A stretch of DNA of 64,000 nt. Origin: Aestuariibacter sp. A3R04 (lineage in GTDB: Bacteria > Pseudomonadota > Gammaproteobacteria > Enterobacterales > Alteromonadaceae). Below are positions 46,210-55,985 of the stretch, piece by piece (positions within the stretch are counted from its first letter, which is position 1; each line of letters begins with the position of its first letter). The notes below the pieces were generated by a model. It was not told where the DNA came from. It ran no database searches and saw only the letters and a program-made list of their open reading frames with translations. The DNA is taken from assembly GCF_018860805.1 (NCBI RefSeq), contig NZ_JAHKQR010000011.1, positions 321,341 through 385,340 on the forward strand. Reading direction: 5' to 3'. The position numbers and the translations under genes were made by a program.

Positions 46210-47760
46210 ATGAGCGATCAACAACTCGACGAAAATAAACTAATTGCCGAGCGCCGGGCTAAATTGAGCGCGATTCGGGAAAATTGCCGTGCAAATGGCT
46301 TTCCGAACGACTTCCGCCGCGAAAACTACGCTGAAGAATTACAAAAGCAATTCGGGGAAAAAGACAAAGAAACCCTGGAAAGCGAAAACAACCAGGTTTC
46401 TATTGCCGGCCGCATAATGGCTAAGCGTGGGCCATTTCTATTGCTTCAGGATATGTCGGGGCGAATTCAGGCCTATGCCAGCAAAGACGTGCAGAAGGAA
46501 ATCAAAGCGAAATTTGGTAGCTTGGATATAGGCGATATTATTGGTGTAGCGGGGGCGTTGCATAAATCCGGTAAAGGCGATTTGTACGTCAATATGGAAA
46601 ACTGGCAGTTGCTGACCAAATCGCTGCGCCCCTTGCCCGAGAAATTCCACGGTTTAAGTGATCAGGAAACAAAGTATCGTCAGCGATATGTGGATTTGAT
46701 CACCAGCGAACAAACCCGTAAGAACTTCAAAATTCGCAGCGCTATTATTAACGGAATTCGTCAGTTTCTGACCCAGCGTGACTTTATCGAAGTGGAAACG
46801 CCCATGTTGCAGGTCATTCCTGGCGGTGCCTCGGCCAAACCTTTTGTCACACACCACAATGCGCTGGATATCGACATGTATCTGCGTATCGCACCAGAAT
46901 TGTATCTCAAACGTTTGGTTGTTGGCGGTTTCGAACGGGTATTTGAAATTAACCGGAATTTCCGTAACGAAGGTTTGTCGACGCGTCACAACCCAGAGTT
47001 CACCATGTTGGAATTTTATCAGGCCTACGCTGATTACAACGATCTTATGAACTTGACCGAGGACATGCTGCGCACTCTGGCGCAGGACATTTTAGGTTCT
47101 TCTGAGTTGGTAAATACTGAGCGGGACAGTGAAGGCAATGTAACCAAAGAAACTCACTATGACTTTGGCAAGCCTTTTGACCGCTTGAGTATGGGTGAAG
47201 CCATTCTGAAATACTGGCCTGAGGCGAATGAAGCGGCTATCCGTGACCCCGAAGCACACTTGGACGAGCTAAAAGTCATGGCTAAAGCGCTGCATATCAA
47301 AGAGCCTGAAGTGGACGGGATCTGGGGGGCGGGTAAATATCTATGTGAGATATTTGAAGCCACTGCAGAGGAAAAACTCATTCAACCTACGTTTATTACT
47401 GAATATCCCTGGGAAGTATCGCCCTTGGCGCGTAGGAACGATGACAACCCATTTATTACTGATCGTTTCGAGTTTTTTGTGGGTGGCCGCGAGCTTGCCA
47501 ATGGCTTTAGCGAATTAAACGATCCGGAAGATCAGGCTGAACGTTTCCGCAAACAAGTGGCAGAGAAAGATGCCGGTGATGATGAAGCCATGCACTTCGA
47601 TGAAGATTATATTCGCGCATTGGAGTTTGGTTTACCGCCTACTGCGGGGCAGGGGATTGGTATAGATCGTTTGGCTATGTTGTTCACCGACAGTTCTACC
47701 ATCAAGGATGTGATATTGTTCCCACATATGAAACCCTTGACTTCAGACAGTCAGGAATAA
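46210..47760 (+). CDS. lysS: Lysyl-tRNA synthetase (class II)
   Basis: A 516-residue class II synthetase. The N-terminal OB-fold anticodon-binding domain includes [19 protein letters not shown]. Motif 2 region [20 protein letters not shown] and motif 3 [19 protein letters not shown] are visible. It is co-oriented with and close to prfB. Its stop faces the convergent panE, with a small AACCG/CGGTT hairpin between them. Confidence 0.96.
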   Translation: MSDQQLDENKLIAERRAKLSAIRENCRANGFPNDFRRENYAEELQKQFGEKDKETLESENNQVSIAGRIMAKRGPFLLLQDMSGRIQAYASKDVQKEIKAKFGSLDIGDIIGVAGALHKSGKGDLYVNMENWQLLTKSLRPLPEKFHGLSDQETKYRQRYVDLITSEQTRKNFKIRSAIINGIRQFLTQRDFIEVETPMLQVIPGGASAKPFVTHHNALDIDMYLRIAPELYLKRLVVGGFERVFEINRNFRNEGLSTRHNPEFTMLEFYQAYADYNDLMNLTEDMLRTLAQDILGSSELVNTERDSEGNVTKETHYDFGKPFDRLSMGEAILKYWPEANEAAIRDPEAHLDELKVMAKALHIKEPEVDGIWGAGKYLCEIFEATAEEKLIQPTFITEYPWEVSPLARRNDDNPFITDRFEFFVGGRELANGFSELNDPEDQAERFRKQVAEKDAGDDEAMHFDEDYIRALEFGLPPTAGQGIGIDRLAMLFTDSSTIKDVILFPHMKPLTSDSQE

Positions 47761-47778
47761 ATACACAACCGCTGTATT

Positions 47779-48687
47779 TTACGGTTCGTAAAGTGCAGTA
47801 ACTTGCTGATACAAAGCGGTATTGATGGGAACATCAACACCGCTTTTTTTTGCCTGTTTGATGAGATAGCCCGTAATACCGTCTATCTCCGTTTTGCGCT
47901 TGTGCGCAATGTCCTGATGCATACTGGAGAAGTTGTGGGCTGTTGCAGAGATCACATGACGTACATTTTGTTCGAGTGCTTCTTGGGTAGTGGAATATCC
48001 CAAGGCATTCATGACCCGTGAAGTTTCATCACAAATTCGGGTAATCGAGTCTGAAAAACGAGGCTCGCTGAGTGCGCCGTTGGGTACATTGTACAGCGCG
48101 GTGAGGGGGTTTATAACCAGATTAACTGAGAGCTTTTGCCACAGTGCAAACCGGATGTCGGAACGCCATGCGACAGGGGGGAAACACTGACAGAGTAACT
48201 CGGTTACTTGGCGGTCTTTGGCGCTGGAATAGGCAGCACTCGTCGATTCCTGGCTACGTCCCAACAAGGTGCTTCCCAAACCAGTGTGCCGGACCTGTAG
48301 AGGGGACGTTTTTAAAGCCCCATGGCTGGTTGTGGCGACGTACACTGGCTGGCTCTTGAGATATTCAGATAAGATTGCTTCTCCCCCCATACCGTTTTGG
48401 AGGAGTACCACCGCAGTGCTGTTCGATAGAATAGGGTGCCATTGACGAATAGCGTCAGCCAGTTGATAGTGTTTTACCGGAATAACGAGCAGGTCATTAT
48501 CGTTGAGCCGGTCAAAATGTGTTGGTGTGAGGCGTATGGTTTGGCGTTCAGTGCCTGTGACTTGTAACACGCTTTCGCGGTCACCGCGGAGGAGAAAACG
48601 GAAGGGAATATGTGTTTTTTGCGCACCGGACGCAACCAGAGAACCGATGGCTCCGTCACCAATAATCGCAATTTTTGCGCTATCCAT
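47779..48687 (-). CDS. panE: Ketopantoate reductase (2-dehydropantoate 2-reductase)
   Basis: A 302-residue NADPH-dependent reductase of pantothenate and CoA synthesis. The N-terminal Rossmann motif is IIGDGAIGSLVA; the lysine region VIPVKHYQLADAI and VNLVINPLTALYNVPNG match the ApbA/PanE family. ApbA_C follows to the end. It overlaps the upstream pseudouridine synthase gene by eight bases, so both are probably cotranscribed. Confidence 0.85.
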   Translation of the reverse strand: MDSAKIAIIGDGAIGSLVASGAQKTHIPFRFLLRGDRESVLQVTGTERQTIRLTPTHFDRLNDNDLLVIPVKHYQLADAIRQWHPILSNSTAVVLLQNGMGGEAILSEYLKSQPVYVATTSHGALKTSPLQVRHTGLGSTLLGRSQESTSAAYSSAKDRQVTELLCQCFPPVAWRSDIRFALWQKLSVNLVINPLTALYNVPNGALSEPRFSDSITRICDETSRVMNALGYSTTQEALEQNVRHVISATAHNFSSMHQDIAHKRKTEIDGITGYLIKQAKKSGVDVPINTALYQQVTALYEP

Positions 48688-49426
48688 GGCTGGCGTCTTC
48701 GGGGGCCTTGACCCGGGGGAATTTATATTCAGGCCAGGGTAAACGCGTCATTTGCGATTGCGCTGAAAGCCAGTTTTGGCATGGCTTTGCGGTAAATAGC
48801 GAACCTTCTGTGGGAGGGGCTGCAACAGAAACGGTCTCTTTTTTATACTCAAAGAATAGACTATGAGCATGTAAACTCACGCGGTCGGCCGGTGAAGCAC
48901 CATAGAGTGTATCGCCGTGTATGGGGGCGCCAATACTCTTCATGGCTACTCTTATTTGGTGGGTTTTTCCCGTTAGCGGTTTGACAACGGCAATTCGTCC
49001 TACAGATTCAATGTAATGTGAAAAAAATTGGGTCACGGCTGGGTTGTTTTTACTTTTAAGCAGGATGTGTTGTCCCCGTCGGCGATTTTTCATATCGCCG
49101 GAAATCGTGCCCTGTTTTTTAGCTGGCTTGTTAGCAAGAAAAGCCAGATAAAATTTTTGTATTTGTCGGGTTGCAAACAGACCACTGAGTTCAGCTGCAG
49201 CCTCGGCATGTTTTGCCAGCAACAAGCAACCGGACGTGACGGTATCTAAGCGGTGACACAAATACAGCGAAGGTAAGCCCAAGCCGTGTTTTGCCCGCAC
49301 AACAATGCCGTTTTCACTGTCGTGCATAGGGACGCCTACGGGTTTGTTTATTACCACAAAATCGGGGTGGTCGAACACCACATCAGGCAATGTATTCGAA
49401 CTGTTCATCTTTGAGTCGCGTCGCAA
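48680..49426 (-). CDS. RluA-family pseudouridine synthase
   Basis: A 248-residue enzyme converting uridine to pseudouridine in rRNA or tRNA. The catalytic Asp is in LCHRLDTVTSGCLLLAKH, preceded by VVINKPVGVPMHDSE and followed by GKTHQIRVAMKSIGAPIHGDTLYG. There is no S4 domain, so it belongs to the short RluA type whose target is often unassigned. The ATG at 49426 or the one six codons later could be the start. It is upstream of panE and downstream of the Hpt gene on the minus strand. Confidence 0.88.
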   Translation of the reverse strand: MRRDSKMNSSNTLPDVVFDHPDFVVINKPVGVPMHDSENGIVVRAKHGLGLPSLYLCHRLDTVTSGCLLLAKHAEAAAELSGLFATRQIQKFYLAFLANKPAKKQGTISGDMKNRRRGQHILLKSKNNPAVTQFFSHYIESVGRIAVVKPLTGKTHQIRVAMKSIGAPIHGDTLYGASPADRVSLHAHSLFFEYKKETVSVAAPPTEGSLFTAKPCQNWLSAQSQMTRLPWPEYKFPRVKAPEDASHG

Positions 49427-49432
49427 ACCTAA

Positions 49433-50023
49433 CTAGTTTTTTAACAACGCCAGCGCATTGTCGTAATCGAGATCATCAATAGCATCGCGAATTTGTTGTT
49501 GCTTCCCGCTATCTGGCGTTGATACGGCAAGCCAGGCGTCGAGCTGTTCTTGGGCGATAAACTCATTTTGTGCCAGAGCGCGGATAAAATCGTCTGGAGC
49601 AGTGGTTTCACTGCTCCTTTGCAATTCCGACTCGTCTGCTTGCTCGGCGGGTATGTCGCCATTTAACAAAACAGGACTGGCTTGTAAAGTCTGAATATAC
49701 GTTAATGTAGCTCGGAGCGTATCGCAAAAAAGGTGAAATGAAGCCGGTGGTTCGGATGCACTCTTGAGTTCGTTTTCCGCTTGTCGGCTTGCATGGTGCA
49801 GTTTAGTAATACCAAGATTACCTGCGACGCCCTTTATTGTGTGCAAATAAGTACGCGCCGAATCCCAGTTGTGCTGATTGAAAAATAGGCTGAGCTTGTC
49901 TTCAGCGGTGACGTATTCGTCGGAAAATTTTTGTAACAAACGCAGAAAAAGTTCGCTGTTACCGCTGAGTTGTGACAAACCGAACTTGAGATCAATTAGC
50001 GTGTCAGAAGAATCCATAATCAC
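49433..50023 (-). CDS. Hpt-domain histidine phosphotransfer protein
   Basis: A 196-residue protein with one Hpt four-helix domain. The phosphoacceptor is His61 in YLHTIKGVAGNLGITKLHH, with the alpha-helical surround normal for the family. The C-terminal part (about 115-196) is acidic and rich in Gln and has no recognisable fold. It would relay phosphate between a hybrid kinase and a response regulator, neither of which is nearby. Confidence 0.85.
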   Translation of the reverse strand: MIMDSSDTLIDLKFGLSQLSGNSELFLRLLQKFSDEYVTAEDKLSLFFNQHNWDSARTYLHTIKGVAGNLGITKLHHASRQAENELKSASEPPASFHLFCDTLRATLTYIQTLQASPVLLNGDIPAEQADESELQRSSETTAPDDFIRALAQNEFIAQEQLDAWLAVSTPDSGKQQQIRDAIDDLDYDNALALLKN

Positions 50024-50242
50024 TCCTAAACGTATTTGTTGTCAGTGTATTTCATAATGTAATAAATTGATACAAAGCCGGTTGCCAGAGAGAGGTTTTT
50101 ATCTCGTTTTTCTGGTAGGCTGAGAATAACAATGTTTATCACAGGTATTAACAGCGCTTTTCATTTCTTCCTTCTTTGAATTGGTTGTAGAAATTGATAA
50201 ATGATGTACCTGCAGTTCAACCCAAACAATAAAGGATGCCTG

Positions 50243-53074
50243 ATGGCGAAATCTCTGGCCGCAAAAATCTTCCTGTTCGCGGGCGTTACCTTCAGTCTGG
50301 CAGGTTGTCAGAACCAACAAAACAACGACATCGCTGCTCTCGAACTACCTCCGCAACAAGTACATATCCCCCATGAAAAGTACACCCTTAACAATGGTTT
50401 GACCGTTATTCTACACGAAGATCACTCCGACCCCTTGGTCCATGTTGACGTGACCTACCACGTGGGAAGTGCCCGGGAAGAAGTTGGCAAAAGTGGTTTT
50501 GCTCACTTTTTTGAACACATGATGTTTCAGGGTTCGGAGCACGTAGATGACGAAGAACACTTTAAAATCATTACCGAGGCAGGCGGTACCTTAAACGGCA
50601 CGACAAATACGGATCGCACCAACTATTTCGAAACTGTGCCGGCGAATCAACTGGAAAAAATGCTTTGGTTGGAAGCTGACCGCATGGGTTTTTTACTTCC
50701 AGCAGTAACACAAAAAAAATTCGAGAATCAGAGAGATACGGTTAAAAACGAACGGGCTCAGCGGGTGGACAACCAGCCCTATGGACTGCGCTTTGAGAAA
50801 AATGGCGAGGCGCTCTATCCGGCTGGTCATCCTTATTCGTGGTCGACTATTGGCTATATGGAAGATTTGGACCGGGTTACTGTTAACGACTTAAAAGCTT
50901 TCTTCAAGCGTTGGTACGGGCCTAACAATGCCGTATTGACCATAGGCGGCGATATCGACGTGGCGCAAACGAAAAAGTGGGTGGAAAAGTATTTTGGACC
51001 TATTCCCAGAGGTCCGGAGGTGAAGAAACAAATACCTCAGCCCGCCGAACTGCCCGAGAACCGCTATGTTACCCTGGAAGACAAAATTCACCTTCCTTTG
51101 CTGCAAATCACTTATCCCACAGTGTATGCAAGACACGAAGACGAGGCGCCCTTAGATGTGTTGTCTGATATTTTAGGGGGGGGCAAAACCTCATTGTTTT
51201 ATAAAAACCTCGTTAAAGAAGGACTGGCGGTACAGGCCGGGGTGTCACACCCCTGTCGTGAGCTGGCTTGTGAGTTTCAGCTTATTGCACTGGCTAATCC
51301 GCAAGTCGTGACCAACCTCGCGGCGTTAAATGACGTGGTAATGCAGTCATTGGCAGAATTTGAACAGCGGGGAGTTAATGAAGATGACCTGGCGCGCACA
51401 AAAGCCGGGATAGAAGCATCTACTATATTTGGTTTGCAAAGCGTAAGTGGAAAGGTAAGTGCCCTTGCAAGTGGAGAAACGTTTTTTGAGCAACCGGATT
51501 TAGTCGCTGATGACATTGCGCGCTACAACAGCGTTACAGCACAAGATGTGATGCGCGTCTACAATAAGTATATAAAGAACAAACACGCGGTCACCATTTC
51601 TGTTGTGCCAAACGGACAAGCAGATATGGCGGTAAAGCCACAAAACTTCACTTTAGGCGAGAGAGCTATTGGCGATGTTCAACTGGTGAGTCAGCCGGTT
51701 CAACAAAAAACGATAACCGACAGTTTCGATCGCAACGTCGTACCCACCGCAGGTCCGATTCCTACCGTTCATGTGCCTGAGTTTTGGGAAACGACGCTGC
51801 CAGCGGGTATAGAGATGCTGGGCGTTACCAGCAACGAAACGCCGACGGTGACGTTAACACTTAACCTGGAAGGTGGCATGTTACTTGACCCTCCACATAA
51901 AGCCGGTGTGGCATTTTTAACCGCCTCAATGATGAATGAGTCTACTGAAAATTACACGAATGAAGATTTGTCCAACGCATTGGCCAAGCTGGGGAGTTCG
52001 ATAAGCTTTAGAGCTTCTGGTCGGTATTCTCAGGTTTATGTGTCATCCCTGACTAAAAATCTACCGCAAACGCTGGCTTTACTGGAAGAGAAACTATTTC
52101 ACCCTGCATTTAGTGAGCACGATTTTCAGCGACTGAAATCGAGATTAACTCAAAGTATGCAGCAAAGTTTGCGTAATCCGGGTTACCTCGCCGACCGGGC
52201 CAAAGACCAGGTATTGTTTGGGGTAAACAGCCGTTTAAGTTTGCCGGCCAATGGGTCGTTGGAGACCCTGGCCAATATTGAACTGGCTGATATCAAAGCG
52301 TTTTATGAGCGTTACTACAATCCTGCGAAGGCGAGCTTAGTGATTGTTAGTGACCTTTCTCAACAAGAGGTGGAGTCATCATTGGCATTTCTGTCTGACT
52401 GGGCAGCTCAGCCTTATACCGTTCCTGTTTTATCCGGTTTTCCTCAATACGACGGAAGCCGGGTGTTCCTGATAGATAACCCCGATGCAGTGCAGTCTGC
52501 TGTGCATATTGTCAAGCGAGCTATGCCATTTGACGCTACCGGAGACTACTTTTATGCCCGTTTGATGAACTTTCCATTAGGTGGAGCGTTTAACAGTCGT
52601 ATAAATTTAAATCTGCGTGAAGATAAAGGGTATACCTATGGGGCGTCTACTTCTTTTATTGGGGGAAAAACCGCAGGATGGTTTGAAGCCCAAGCAGAAG
52701 TCACTGCGGCAAATACCGTCGACGCTATACAAGAGTTTCTTTCAGAAATTCGCGAGTATCAGGAAAACGGCCCAACACAGGAGGAGCTTCGTTTTATGCA
52801 GAATGCGTTTACTCTGAGTGATGCGCTGGAATATGAAACACCCAATAGCAAAGTGGCTTTTTTGAGACAGTTATTAGCCTATGATTTACCTAAAGATTAC
52901 CGGGACGCGCAAACGGCACTGATAAATGAGGTGACAGTAGAGAAGCTCAGTGCCGTTGCAAGGGAACAATTGAACGCAGATGAGATGCAAATTATCGTGG
53001 TTGGTGATAAAACGACGTTAATGAAACCTTTGGAAACTCTGGGCTTGCCGATAGAAATTTTGTCGCTGAACTAA
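50243..53074 (+). CDS. M16-family zinc metallopeptidase, lipoprotein
   Basis: A 943-residue pitrilysin-type peptidase anchored as a lipoprotein (signal peptide with lipobox SLAGC near residue 22). The inverted zinc motif HFFEH is in GKSGFAHFFEHMMFQGSEHV and the distal Glu region is NERAQRVDNQPYG. A second, inactive M16 half follows from about residue 520, giving the usual two-homologous-half clamshell. The ATG at 50243 with AAAGGA upstream is chosen over one at 50201. It probably degrades peptides in the periplasm; the substrate is unknown. Confidence 0.92.
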   Translation: MAKSLAAKIFLFAGVTFSLAGCQNQQNNDIAALELPPQQVHIPHEKYTLNNGLTVILHEDHSDPLVHVDVTYHVGSAREEVGKSGFAHFFEHMMFQGSEHVDDEEHFKIITEAGGTLNGTTNTDRTNYFETVPANQLEKMLWLEADRMGFLLPAVTQKKFENQRDTVKNERAQRVDNQPYGLRFEKNGEALYPAGHPYSWSTIGYMEDLDRVTVNDLKAFFKRWYGPNNAVLTIGGDIDVAQTKKWVEKYFGPIPRGPEVKKQIPQPAELPENRYVTLEDKIHLPLLQITYPTVYARHEDEAPLDVLSDILGGGKTSLFYKNLVKEGLAVQAGVSHPCRELACEFQLIALANPQVVTNLAALNDVVMQSLAEFEQRGVNEDDLARTKAGIEASTIFGLQSVSGKVSALASGETFFEQPDLVADDIARYNSVTAQDVMRVYNKYIKNKHAVTISVVPNGQADMAVKPQNFTLGERAIGDVQLVSQPVQQKTITDSFDRNVVPTAGPIPTVHVPEFWETTLPAGIEMLGVTSNETPTVTLTLNLEGGMLLDPPHKAGVAFLTASMMNESTENYTNEDLSNALAKLGSSISFRASGRYSQVYVSSLTKNLPQTLALLEEKLFHPAFSEHDFQRLKSRLTQSMQQSLRNPGYLADRAKDQVLFGVNSRLSLPANGSLETLANIELADIKAFYERYYNPAKASLVIVSDLSQQEVESSLAFLSDWAAQPYTVPVLSGFPQYDGSRVFLIDNPDAVQSAVHIVKRAMPFDATGDYFYARLMNFPLGGAFNSRINLNLREDKGYTYGASTSFIGGKTAGWFEAQAEVTAANTVDAIQEFLSEIREYQENGPTQEELRFMQNAFTLSDALEYETPNSKVAFLRQLLAYDLPKDYRDAQTALINEVTVEKLSAVAREQLNADEMQIIVVGDKTTLMKPLETLGLPIEILSLN

Positions 53075-53143
53075 TTACAGAGTCAATTCGCTATTGAAAA
53101 CAGTGGGATGCTCCCCATTTGTAGGAGCTTCCCCACACTATGG

Positions 53144-54754
53144 ATGAACATGTTGATCTCATCAAAGCCAACTTTTAGCTATCGCCTGGAGGCGATGAAG
53201 TCTGTACGCTTTCAGACAGCATTAAAGGACATTAAACACGGTGTAGAGCGAGAGGGCTTACGCATAAAGCCTGATGGTAAGCTCGCGCAGACCGGACATC
53301 CCGCATCGCTGGGATCAGCGCTTACCCATGAGTGCATTACCACCGACTTTTCTGAATCGCTACTGGAATTTATCACGCCCCCTGTGGCAAGTAGCGAGAT
53401 CACCACCACTCAACTAAAAGACATTCACAAGTTCACCCTGGATAATATTGGTGAAGAAATGTTATGGCCGTTGAGCATGCCGTGCTTTATCAACAATCAG
53501 GACGAGATCCCCTTAGCTTATTTTGGCGAATCCAACGTGGGCAAGATGAAGCGGGTTTATCGCATGGGCCTGAAAAACCGCTATGGCAGTATGATGCAGG
53601 CAATATCGGGTGTTCATTTTAACTTCTCATTGCCGGACACTTTCTGGCAGGCTTGGGCAGAGCTCAATAATACAGCGTATTCCACTGATCAGGTCTCGGC
53701 GGATTATTTTGCGTTAATTCGCAACTATCGCCGTTACTGTTGGCTATTGCCGTTTTTGTATGGCGCTTCACCAGCGTTGTGTGGGTCTTTCTTACGTGGA
53801 AAAGAAACGGCTTTACCCTTCGAGCATGTGGGCAAAGGTACTGTGTATATGCCGTACGCGACGTCATTGCGAATGAGTGACCTGGGTTATACTAATTCAG
53901 AGCAGTCTGCGTTGCAGATTTGCTATAACCAATTGTCGACTTACGTTGATAAATTGCGAAGTGCTATGTATACCCCTTCAAGCCGTTTTGGGCAATTCGC
54001 CGCTGGAGAGGGGGGGCATTTTCAGCAATTATCAAAAAATATCTTACAGATTGAAAACGAACTGTATTCGCCAATCAGGCCGAAGCAGCCTACCGCGTCT
54101 ATGGAAAAGCCCACCGATGCGCTGGTCCGACGCGGGGTTAACTACGTTGAAGTTCGCGTGCTCGACGTTAACCCGTTTACACCGGTGGGTATTGATAAGC
54201 AACAAATGGATTTCCTCGATGTGTTTATGGTGACCTGCCTTATGCTCGATAGCCCGGAAATGGACGCTCCGGAACTGGCTGAGTGTCGTGAGAACATGGA
54301 TAGGGTGGTGATGGAAGGGCGTAAACCGTCGTTGGTGTTGTCACAGCGCGGTCAGGAGCATCACTTCGCAGCTTGGGCTGAAGCCTTGTTTGTGCATTTC
54401 AGACAAACCGCGGAGTTGTTGGACGCCGCCAATGGCTCCACAGAGTATTCCGAGGCCGTTGATGCAGAGTGGAAGAAAGTTCAGGATCCCGCACTCACAC
54501 CCTCTGGGCGGATCTTAACATATTTGTTGGAAAATAATATGGACAACAGTGAATTTGGACTTGCCTTGGCGAGACAGTACGCAGATCAGATCCGTGCGCA
54601 TAACTACAGTTTTTACAGCGAGGCCGATTTTCGTTCGATGGCAGCATCGTCATTGGCGGAGCAAGTGGCCATTGAATCTGAAGACGAGGTATCGTTTGAA
54701 CAGTTTGTTAGCGATTACTTTGCTGAGCCCACGACACAGAAATCTGAAGAATAA
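53144..54754 (+). CDS. gshA: Glutamate-cysteine ligase
   Basis: First enzyme of glutathione synthesis, joining glutamate and cysteine with ATP. The roughly 536-residue protein has the proteobacterial GshA signatures GVEREGLRIKPDGKLAQTGHP, SALTHECITTDFSESLLEFITP, WPLSMPC and GVHFNFSLP. The exact start is uncertain (ATG 53144 or 53150, or further upstream at 53108). AGGAG at 53122 is rather distant. Confidence 0.93.
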   Translation: MNMLISSKPTFSYRLEAMKSVRFQTALKDIKHGVEREGLRIKPDGKLAQTGHPASLGSALTHECITTDFSESLLEFITPPVASSEITTTQLKDIHKFTLDNIGEEMLWPLSMPCFINNQDEIPLAYFGESNVGKMKRVYRMGLKNRYGSMMQAISGVHFNFSLPDTFWQAWAELNNTAYSTDQVSADYFALIRNYRRYCWLLPFLYGASPALCGSFLRGKETALPFEHVGKGTVYMPYATSLRMSDLGYTNSEQSALQICYNQLSTYVDKLRSAMYTPSSRFGQFAAGEGGHFQQLSKNILQIENELYSPIRPKQPTASMEKPTDALVRRGVNYVEVRVLDVNPFTPVGIDKQQMDFLDVFMVTCLMLDSPEMDAPELAECRENMDRVVMEGRKPSLVLSQRGQEHHFAAWAEALFVHFRQTAELLDAANGSTEYSEAVDAEWKKVQDPALTPSGRILTYLLENNMDNSEFGLALARQYADQIRAHNYSFYSEADFRSMAASSLAEQVAIESEDEVSFEQFVSDYFAEPTTQKSEE

Positions 54755-54758
54755 AAAA

Positions 54759-54781
54759 ATGCCTGGCAAATTGCCAGGCAT
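54759..54781. terminator. Hairpin after gshA
   Basis: Perfect 11-bp stem ATGCCTGGCAA/TTGCCAGGCAT five bases past the gshA stop, with an A-tract on its left. On the plus strand the U-tract is poor; on the minus strand it is good (seven T). It may act in both directions. Confidence 0.55.
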
Positions 54782-54842
54782 GAAGATTGTTCCAGGGAAA
54801 CACACACATTTTTTGCCAGAACACTAATTTGGACAACCAAAG

Positions 54843-55481
54843 TTGAAAAAGTTCCGTTCTCCAGTACAATTTTTCTCACTTTTTTTTGTTTCTTTGGCAA
54901 TTTCCCTGCTTCAGGGGTGTGCCACTTCGCCCCCACAGGATACCAGCGACATCTGTGAAATTTTTTTCGAAAAAGAGGATTGGTACGATGCTGCTGCTGA
55001 TGCCAGGGATAAATGGGGTGTGCCCATTCACATCCCCATGGCCATTATGTACCAGGAAAGTAGCTTTCGGCACAATGCTCTTCCTCCAAGAGACTATGTT
55101 TTTTTCGGTTTGATTCCATGGGGCAGGGTGAGCTCTGCCTATGGCTATTCCCAGGCGAAAACCGTAACGTGGGCCGACTACGTAAAAGAAACCGGAAACC
55201 GCTGGGCAGATCGTGACGATTTTGATGATGCCATGGATTTTATGGGATGGTTTATTTCAAAATCACACAAAATTAATGGTGTATCTAAATGGGATGGCTA
55301 TGCTCAGTACCTCAATTATCACGAGGGATGGGGAGGTTATCAGCGCCGTACGTATAACAAAAAGCCATGGCTAAAAAAAGTGGCGAGTCAGGTAAAATCC
55401 CGTTCTTTGCGTTATGCAACGCAATTAAAACGGTGTGAAGCAGATTTGCAGAAAAGTTGGTTCTGGAAGCTGTTTTCTTAA
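54843..55481 (+). CDS. Lipoprotein with SLT/lysozyme-like domain
   Basis: A 212-residue protein with a lipobox (LLQGC near 22-26). The rest resembles transglycosylase SLT domains: IPMAIMYQESSFRHNA carries the probable catalytic Glu, followed by SSAYGYSQAKTVTWADYV and YLNYHEGWGGYQRR. It would bind or cleave peptidoglycan at the outer membrane. No ATG is available; TTG at 54843 is the likely start (KKFRSPVQFF next). It is a stand-alone gene. Confidence 0.75.
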   Translation: MKKFRSPVQFFSLFFVSLAISLLQGCATSPPQDTSDICEIFFEKEDWYDAAADARDKWGVPIHIPMAIMYQESSFRHNALPPRDYVFFGLIPWGRVSSAYGYSQAKTVTWADYVKETGNRWADRDDFDDAMDFMGWFISKSHKINGVSKWDGYAQYLNYHEGWGGYQRRTYNKKPWLKKVASQVKSRSLRYATQLKRCEADLQKSWFWKLFS

Positions 55482-55541
55482 CACTGGCGTAAAATGGGGT
55501 GCTCGGTATATTAAGGAAAGAGACTGTTTGCGAGCGGATGG
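55482..55541. other. Left part of the SLT-lipoprotein/DUF3149 intergenic region
   Basis: The gap from 55482 to 55841 has no protein gene. Its middle holds the candidate Fur-controlled RNA (55543-55625) and Fur box. The remaining 55661-55841 shows nothing certain apart from the RBS of the DUF3149 gene. Confidence 0.4.
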
Positions 55542-55542
55542 A

Positions 55543-55625
55543 AAAAAGAAGTAGGCAGGCGCACCACACACCTGCCTACAATCGACGCTAAGCCAAGACC
55601 GTTAATCACCCAACGTCGAACAGGC
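55543..55625 (-). ncRNA. Candidate Fur-repressed small RNA
   Basis: On the minus strand a sigma70-like promoter is seen: -35 TTGAAA (55660-55655), 17-bp spacer, -10 TATAGT (55637-55632). A transcript from about 55625 would run ~83 nt. Its 5' part can pair TCGACG (55619-55614) with CGTCGA (55587-55582) around a 26-nt loop. It ends in a nine-bp stem GTAGGCAGG/CCTGCCTAC (55579-55571 and 55559-55551) with an 11-nt loop, then TTCTTTTTTC, a standard intrinsic terminator. No open frame of note is inside. The promoter overlaps a Fur-box match, so the RNA would be made under iron starvation, like RyhB. I see no sequence match to E. coli RyhB. Confidence 0.6.
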
Positions 55626-55639
55626 AAAGTCACTATATT

Positions 55640-55658
55640 GCAAATGATAATTATTTTC
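55640..55658. promoter_or_regulatory. Fur box
   Basis: The 19 bases GCAAATGATAATTATTTTC match the Fur consensus GATAATGATAATCATTATC at 15 of 19 positions. It lies exactly over the -35/-10 spacer of the minus-strand promoter above. It could also act on the plus strand toward the DUF3149 gene 184 bp away, but no promoter is evident there. Confidence 0.65.
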
Positions 55659-55841
55659 AATAGCGTTTGATTGATTATTTCAACTTTTACTTCTTCGCTG
55701 GTTTTGTTGATCTCAATCAGTGTTTGCTATCAGGCTTATTCAGGCTTTTGATACAGATCACAGAATTTCTCCCGACCTGCGTGCACACTGACACTGAAGA
55801 ATCATTCAGGTGAATTGGCCAACGCCAATAAGGAGAAGACA

Positions 55842-55967
55842 ATGTTGACTATGATGTTAAAAGATCCAGTGGTATGGGGTTCACTATTGGGCATTGCCAT
55901 TTTGATTGGGATGATGGGTTATTACACCTATCTCTTCATGCATAACAGCGCCAGTGACGACCACTAA
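55842..55967 (+). CDS. DUF3149-type single-span membrane microprotein
   Basis: A 41-residue protein, MLTMMLKDPVVWGSLLGIAI then LIGMMGYYTYLFMHNSASDDH. It is one membrane helix between a short cytoplasmic start and a small polar tail, matching the DUF3149 family found in many Gammaproteobacteria. RBS AAGGAGA lies five bases before the ATG. Function unknown. Confidence 0.8.
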   Translation: MLTMMLKDPVVWGSLLGIAILIGMMGYYTYLFMHNSASDDH

Positions 55968-55985
55968 GCGGAGCTGCAAGTCAAG

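Noticed and set aside
55640-55658. Fur box as control of the DUF3149 gene on the plus strand
   Set aside because: It is 184 bp upstream and no plus-strand promoter is visible; the exact overlap with a good minus-strand promoter makes the RNA the better target.
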